DNA of 22,682 nt from Nemertoderma westbladi (lineage: Eukaryota > Xenacoelomorpha > Nemertodermatida > Nemertodermatidae), in assembly GCA_032718475.1 (NCBI GenBank), contig JAUCBJ010003028.1, forward strand, positions 1 through 22,682, given 5' to 3'. The stretch's first letter is position 1. Every line of letters begins with the position of its first letter. Shown here piece after piece: positions 17,791-22,682 of this stretch. The translations under genes were made by a program, and so were the position numbers. The notes under the pieces were generated by a model. It made no database searches and was not told where the DNA came from. It saw only the letters and a list, made by a program, of their open reading frames with translations.

Positions 17791-18489
17791 TAAATATAAT
17801 ATGCGTCAGATTAATAATTAACAATTGATAAAATTCCAAACCATTAAAATCCACTATAATGATAGGCTGCTCAGAGTAACTTAAACTCACATAAATAATT
17901 CCCTTGAGTGAATTCTATCCGCGTAGGAGAAATTAAATATAAAAATGTTAATTATGTAATCATTTTATAAATTTTGATCTTAAGAAAAGATAATGAAAGG
18001 AGTCATAGTGAAATTATCATATTAAAGCAACGTTTCAAAACCAATCCGGATAATTCTAAAGTGCCGGGGGAAAATAAATTAACACAGTCCAAGAATTGGA
18101 GCCGCACCTAACTAATATATCGTGGACACTGATAAAACACAAGATATACTGTATAATAATAATTTTGATGAAAAATATGAAGCATTAGTTGCATCATTAA
18201 CTGAAATATGACACATCTCATTGCACTGATTCAAATGAGTAGCCTTGAATTATTATATGGGAGCTACGGCAATTTTGATATTTTGTATCTCCTAGAATTT
18301 TCCCAGGAGTCTTTTTCCCAAGTTTTGTTTTGAATCCGTTACTGTAAAATGATGATCCATTACCAAATTTAATATAACATTCCCTTGCAATAAATAGACA
18401 TATAAACTGATCTGAAATTTTCAAAACCAAGTTTCATATCGTCACTACTGTAATCTTTGACAAGTTTTTCTGATAATTGAAAAATCAGG
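17791..18489. other. Stretch with no recognised feature
   Basis: AT-rich sequence up to the probable 3' end of LINE copy 2. The short frame at 18218-18430 on the - strand shows no family pattern and is not called. Confidence 0.4.
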
Positions 18490-18602
18490 TATCCCTAATG
18501 CCAACTAGCTAGGATCGGCATGCTGCATTGCAGCTGCATTTTTAAAAATGCTGTGCCGGCTTGTCGTCAAAATTGCGCCGCCTCAACTCCCTTTCACCCA
18601 TG
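18490..18602 (-). pseudogene. LINE copy 2, 3' terminal part (ORF end and 3' UTR)
   Basis: Once the hAT-type insertion at 18603-19884 and one copy of its 8-bp duplication are set aside, the LINE reading frame from 19885 continues here for 17 codons, basic and polar, to a TAA at 18542-18544. The remainder is a short 3' UTR with small palindromes (ATGCAGCTGCA and GCATGC). The true 3' border is unknown, near 18485. This shows the C-terminus that LINE copy 1 has lost. Confidence 0.75.
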
Positions 18603-19884
18603 CAGGGTTGTTTGAATTAAATCATTTGATTTAAATCATTGATTTAAATCATGATTTAAATCACATATAAAAATAAAAAAAAAAATCAGATAGTTTTGAT
18701 TTTTTTAAAATCATGAATTTTATCAATCATGCTTTAAGGCCAGGATAAACATTGCATTACTGATTATTAATAAATGATTCAAATTACCTAAATATTTACA
18801 TGAAAATACAGTATCATCTCGCATTTCCAATACCATACAGTATTCACAGGCCTATTAATTGTAGTTTAGAATCCTATTCAGTTTGTTGGTTATTTAGTTT
18901 ATATTCGAATTCAGACTTTTCGGGATTTCCGGGATCGGGACCGGAATTATTCCTCACGAGATCCCGTTTTACGGAATCGGTATTACAATTTTGGATTAAA
19001 TAGTAATAGTAGTAGGGTTAATAGTATATGAGGCAGGTTTTCAGTAACACTCACTTTATTTTACACTTCTGAAATATTAGTAAGATAAAGTTATATTAAA
19101 ATTATCTTATAATTGATTACTGGATGGTTTACTGAAATAAAAATTAGATATAATCAAAACATTTCCGTTCTGCTGGAACTTTTTTTTAGATGTTCAACAA
19201 ATTTATTTAACCATTTAAACTTCGGGATCCTGTTTCAAAAAAGTCGGAATCGGGATTCGATATTTCGCTGGGATCCCGGTTTTTTGGTTTTTTTTAAACA
19301 TTAGTGCATTGATGAAGCCAGAAGTCTTCCGATTGTTTAAATATAAAATCTGATTTAAATAAAAAAATCTGATTTAAATAAGAAAAAAGTGATTTAAATG
19401 TGTGACTACAAAACAAAGACCAAAGACCTAAATAATAAAGACCTGCATAATCTTTGAAACATGTGTTAACTTTCGTTTATTGTTTTGGTTCCCCCAACAA
19501 GACTCTGTAACATGCTCCTTTACTAACCTGTTCCTTTAAATGCAATGTAACCTAACGCTCTTTGGCACCTGTACAAAACAAAGATTTAAAGTCGCGTTAC
19601 GTCCTAAAGGGGATTAGGTCCCATTGCCATATAGCGTTAGGTCCCATTGCCATTTACAGGAGCAGGTTAGTAAAGGAGCAGGTTACAGAGGCGTGTTTAG
19701 GGAACCAAAACAATAAACGAAAGTTAACACATGTGTTTCATACAGGTCTTTGTTATTTGGGTCTTTGCTTTTTAGTCACCCGATTTAAATAAAAAAAAAT
19801 CTGATTTAAATCAAATAAATCTGATTTAAATAAAAAAAATCAGATTTTTTTGATTAAAAAAAATCATGATTTTTATCAACCCTG
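18603..19884. mobile_element. Non-autonomous hAT-type element, 1282 bp
   Basis: The ends are CAGGGTTG and CAACCCTG, and both sides are flanked by the exact 8-bp duplication CACCCATG (18595-18602 and 19885-19892), the length made by hAT transposases. Subterminal regions are packed with GATTTAAAT-like palindromic words. No transposase ORF is present, so it would depend on an enzyme from elsewhere. Inside are GGGATCCCG-rich blocks at 18915-18985 and 19222-19285 and a long palindrome at 19402-19779, probably further nested elements. It splits LINE copy 2. Confidence 0.92.
19402..19779. repeat. Long palindrome nested in the hAT-type element
   Basis: Left arm about 19402-19567 and right arm about 19625-19779 are inverted copies around a centre near 19596. 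Matched blocks are GTGACTA/TAGTCAC, the near-identical 30-odd bp starting ACATGTGTTAACTTTCG, CTCTGTAAC, CTCCTTTACTAACCTG and CCTAACGCT. The unpaired middle is about 57 nt. This is a foldback element or MITE. A segment of the right arm resembles the interior of the 276-bp MITE family. Confidence 0.88.
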
Positions 19885-21034
19885 CACCCATGACATTTGC
19901 TAGATCGTCCGCTTCTTCAAGGCCAGTCTCCTTTAAGATGCGTCTCAATGAAGTCATGGGCTGTCCACCATGCTTATTCAGTCCATGATGCTGCCAAAGT
20001 ATAAGTTTATGCACTGGCTGGTCCTCACGGTGAAAGCAATGTCCTGCAAAGCGGAGGCGATTTTGTTCTAGTGTTAAGCTTGGGGGAACCAATGAGACAC
20101 CTCCAATGTTATATAGTGTCTGGTTGGAGATGTGTGCATTGTACTTGACACAATGTACCCGGCGTAGCATTCTTGTGAATGTGCCATCCAGAGATTTGGT
20201 GTCCTCAGCAGTTAGAGCCCAACATGGACTCTCATAGAGAGGTACTGGAACTACTGCTGCTCTAAATAATCGGACCTTAAGTTTCCGATTAATTCTCGGT
20301 GACTTCCAAATCCTGCAAAGCATATTCAAGGCTGCCCAATGCTTTCCCTTACGTATTCGAAGGTCCTCATCTGACGTCCAGATCCATGATCCCAGGTAAC
20401 AGAAGTCGTCCACATGCTCAAGCATACCATCCTTTGAGCTTATGCTCATCCGATCAGAGACTTGCTGAGGACTTTCAAAGTTAACTGTCAAAATTTTGGT
20501 CTTTCTGGAGTTAATAAAAATACCAACACTAGAAGCAGCATGTTCTAATGAGCTGTGGAGCCGTTGGGCTCCCTCTAGTGATTCTGAGAGTACTCCTAAG
20601 TCATCAGCAAAGTCTAGATCAGTTAGGTACTTGGCAGGATTTCCTCGACTTCTGGAGCCAGTAGGTGGAGTTATCATCACCCCATCATCATTATGATGAT
20701 CTAAGGACGTGCGTAGAACATAGTCAACCACAATTATGAACAAGAATGGTGCAAGTGTGTCTCCCTGGAGGACGTCCCATTACACTTCAAATGGTTCTCT
20801 GTCACCGTCAACAGTAGAGACAACTGTTGTCGAACCATCGTATACTGATCTGATTGCTGCAATAATTTCATCAGGAATCCCATATAATGAAAGTATGCTG
20901 AACATACGTGAGAGAGAGACTGAATCAAAGGCCTTGAAGAAGTCAACAAAGATAACAGCCAGATGCCTATCTTTCTTTTTTGATAACTCTTAAATTATCC
21001 TTCGGGTATCCTATGGGCTCCATGGTCCCACGAA
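19885..21034 (-). pseudogene. LINE copy 2, reverse transcriptase part
   Basis: Near-identical to LINE copy 1 from its motif A region through the C-terminus. FADD, NSRKTKIL and YLGSWI are kept, and the sequence extends beyond copy 1 through LRFAGHCFHREDQPVHK to a segment ending LEEADDLANVMG at the hAT insertion. An in-frame TAA at 20780-20782 replaces the Leu codon just before motif B (copy 1 EVLWGVLQGD, here EV-stop-WDVLQGD). Near 20992 a Glu codon has become a stop, and around 21003-21013 the sequence is scrambled. Homology to copy 1 ends at 21034, so the 5' half is missing. It is a dead copy. Confidence 0.92.
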
Positions 21035-21138
21035 TGCCGAATTGGCCGAATGCCAATCACGAGACGAATTACAGAAATGCTGAAATGTTTGATCCTGTTT
21101 AAACACTTAGTTAGTAGGCCTACAACATGAATAAACCA
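21035..21138. other. Short spacer at the 5' edge of LINE copy 2
   Basis: Contains GAATGCC twice, at 21035 and 21049, then ordinary sequence with a GTAGGCCTAC palindrome near 21115. Confidence 0.4.
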
Positions 21139-21345
21139 TGCAGTTAGGTGTATAATAATACTGTTTGGGTTTGCAATTAGCACAACATTAATTTGACCAT
21201 GCAGTTAGGTGTATAATAATACTGTTCCGGTTAGCAGTTAGCACAACATTAATTAGACCTTGCAGTTAGGTGTATAGTAATACTGTTCAGGTTTGCAGTT
21301 AGCACAACATTATTAGACAATGCAGTTAGGGCTATGGTATATGTG
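21139..21345. repeat. 61-bp tandem repeat, about 3.4 units
   Basis: TGCAGTTAGG starts at 21139, 21200, 21261 and 21321, spaced 61, 61 and 60 bp. Each unit contains GTGTATA(A/G)TAATACTGTT and TTAGCACAACATTA. A partial word GTTAGGTGTATA recurs at about 21392 next to the LINE end, which suggests the array grew from, or into, that junction. Confidence 0.93.
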
Positions 21346-21407
21346 TAGTCTTTACCACCCTTGTACTCTAGCGACCTTCCAGAGAATTTGTTAGTTAGGT
21401 GTATAGT

Positions 21408-22682
21408 TTATTTGCATGCGTCTGGAACAGTTAGCACTTTGGACGAAAAAGAGCACGTTAGCGTTTCGAGTGGTTTGCCGGTATACGTGCCGCGTTTATA
21501 TAGATGACTGTAGTGCCACGAAGAACAAACTGTGGGTGTGAGCACTACTCCGAGATTCTCAAAGGAGTTGACGAACTCGATAGGTGAGCCGCGGTAAGTG
21601 AGTTTGTCCGAGCGGCAGAGACGACCCCCACGGCGGAATTTGATGGCTTTGGTTTTCTTCTCATTAACGATGAGGTCGTTTTCTTTACAGTAGTCCGATA
21701 AAGTGTCGAGACCAGCCTGGACTTTGGCGATCGTGTTTCCAACAATGGCGACGTCATCTGCGTACATAAATAGTAATAGGCCACTACATGCTGCGGCTAA
21801 ATCAGTTGGAAGATCGGCTAGGAACAAACTAAAAAGCAAAGGAGAAAGCTTGTCCCCTTGGATCACACCAATGGATTGAGTTATCGGGTCCAAAATGTAT
21901 AACCCTAGACAGATACAAACGAAGTTGGTGGCTAATAATGCCCACAGGGCAGCGATAAAAGCCCGGCTCACCCCCAACTTGGACAGCTTGAAACAAAGTT
22001 TCTTTCTATTAACGGAATCGAACGCCTTAGTAAAATCCACGAAAACACAGTATTTGTTGCCCCGTGGTGTACTCAGGGCCTGCTGGATCTGGGAGATTAG
22101 ACTTGTGGCGGCCTGGATTGTTGAGCGTCCTTTCCGAAACCCAAACTGGCAGTCTGGGAGGAATCTGGCGGATTCTGCCCAGGTATATAGTCTGTTGAAA
22201 AGGATTGTAGTATAAGCCTTTAGTAGACAGGATAGTAAGGCAATGCCGCGGTAAGAGTTAGGAGAGCTCTTAGGCCCCTTCCCCTTGTACAGGGGCAATA
22301 AATACAGAGAGTCAGCCAGACAATTGGGCAGACTGCAGCGGAGAAACATCTAGAAAATAAGATGAGGAGGAAAGGAAGGAGGATGCCAAAGCCAAACTTT
22401 AGCGATTCATTCGAAACACCATCGGGACCAGCAGCCTTATGGTTCTTCTGCGAGTGAATGGCAGAAGTCACCTCCACTGCTTCGATTGGACGATCCAGAT
22501 CCGGGACTGGCTGGCTAGGTAAATCAGGAAGTTTTGTGTCGACATCCCGGGTTAGTAGGGAGTTGAAATGTGAGGACCAGTCTTCAGCACAGACCTGTTG
22601 GGGTGCTGAAGGAGTGCGCTTAACCTTGGTTAAATTCCAAAAGTTTTTGAGGTCGGACCCAGCTATGAGTTTATTTTCCTTC
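21408..22682 (-). pseudogene. Second LINE family: reverse transcriptase, 5' end beyond the window, one frameshift
   Basis: On the - strand the frame is open from the right edge (22681) through KNFWNLTKVKR, HKAAGPDGVSNESLKF and LLILFSRCF to about 22345, then continues after a one-base frameshift as LRCSLPNCLADSLYLLPLYK. In the downstream part, GFRKGRST (70-77 from the Met at 22349), motif A FVDFTKAFDSV (Asp105), motif B GVIQGDKLSPLLF (161-173), motif C YADD (196-199) and motif D VNEKKTKAIKF are intact, followed by FENLGVVLTPT. After that the peptide loses family character and stops at 21408-21410. The family differs from copies 1 and 2. The frame is broken once, and possibly a second time near 21520. 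Confidence 0.9.

Noticed and set aside
18800-19792. Short + strand ORFs inside the hAT-type element
   Set aside because: No transposase motif; they cover palindromic non-coding sequence.

Overview
This window looks like a piece of a metazoan nuclear genome, most likely an invertebrate. The reasons are AT-rich non-coding DNA, short exons with canonical GT/AG borders and a repeated phase, tRNA-derived SINE-like heads, MITEs, a hAT-type element, several degenerate LINEs and a large satellite. No bacterial gene organisation is visible. The species cannot be named from the sequence.

Bases 1-4792 (+ strand) hold what I read as the 3' part of a host protein-coding gene. Exons at 1-69, 283-420 (or 464), 627-686, 867-938, 1213-1306, 4138-4229 and 4692-4792 join in consistent phase and end at a TAA. 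I do not recognise the protein. Its 2.8 kb intron carries two tRNA-like SINE heads, two copies of a 276-bp MITE and a long hairpin. A G-rich block sits just after the exon 867-938 donor.

From about 4812 to 8228 there is a 17-bp satellite of about 200 monomers with higher-order structure and a strictly kept register. It abuts the 3' side of a LINE reverse-transcriptase ORF (8229-9978, - strand) whose catalytic motifs are intact.

From about 10225 to 14190 lies a large inverted-repeat element with arms of about 1.1 kb or more. It is rich in TGTCCCC/GGGGACA motifs and contains a second LINE remnant, a 66-bp tandem repeat, a central 360-bp foldback MITE and a 127-bp tandem amplification in one arm only. 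A third MITE copy (14462-14737, with target-site duplication) follows, then a 142-147-bp tandem repeat beside a third LINE fragment, and two diverged direct repeats (16060-16535 and 17310-17790).

From about 18490 to 21034 a second copy of the first LINE is split by a 1282-bp hAT-type element flanked by an exact 8-bp duplication. A long palindrome is nested inside that element. The window ends with a 61-bp tandem repeat and a different LINE (21408-22682, - strand) running off the right edge with one frameshift. All LINE pieces lie on the - strand, and four of the five have a tandem array on their 3' side. Apart from the host gene, nothing here is expected to be a working gene.
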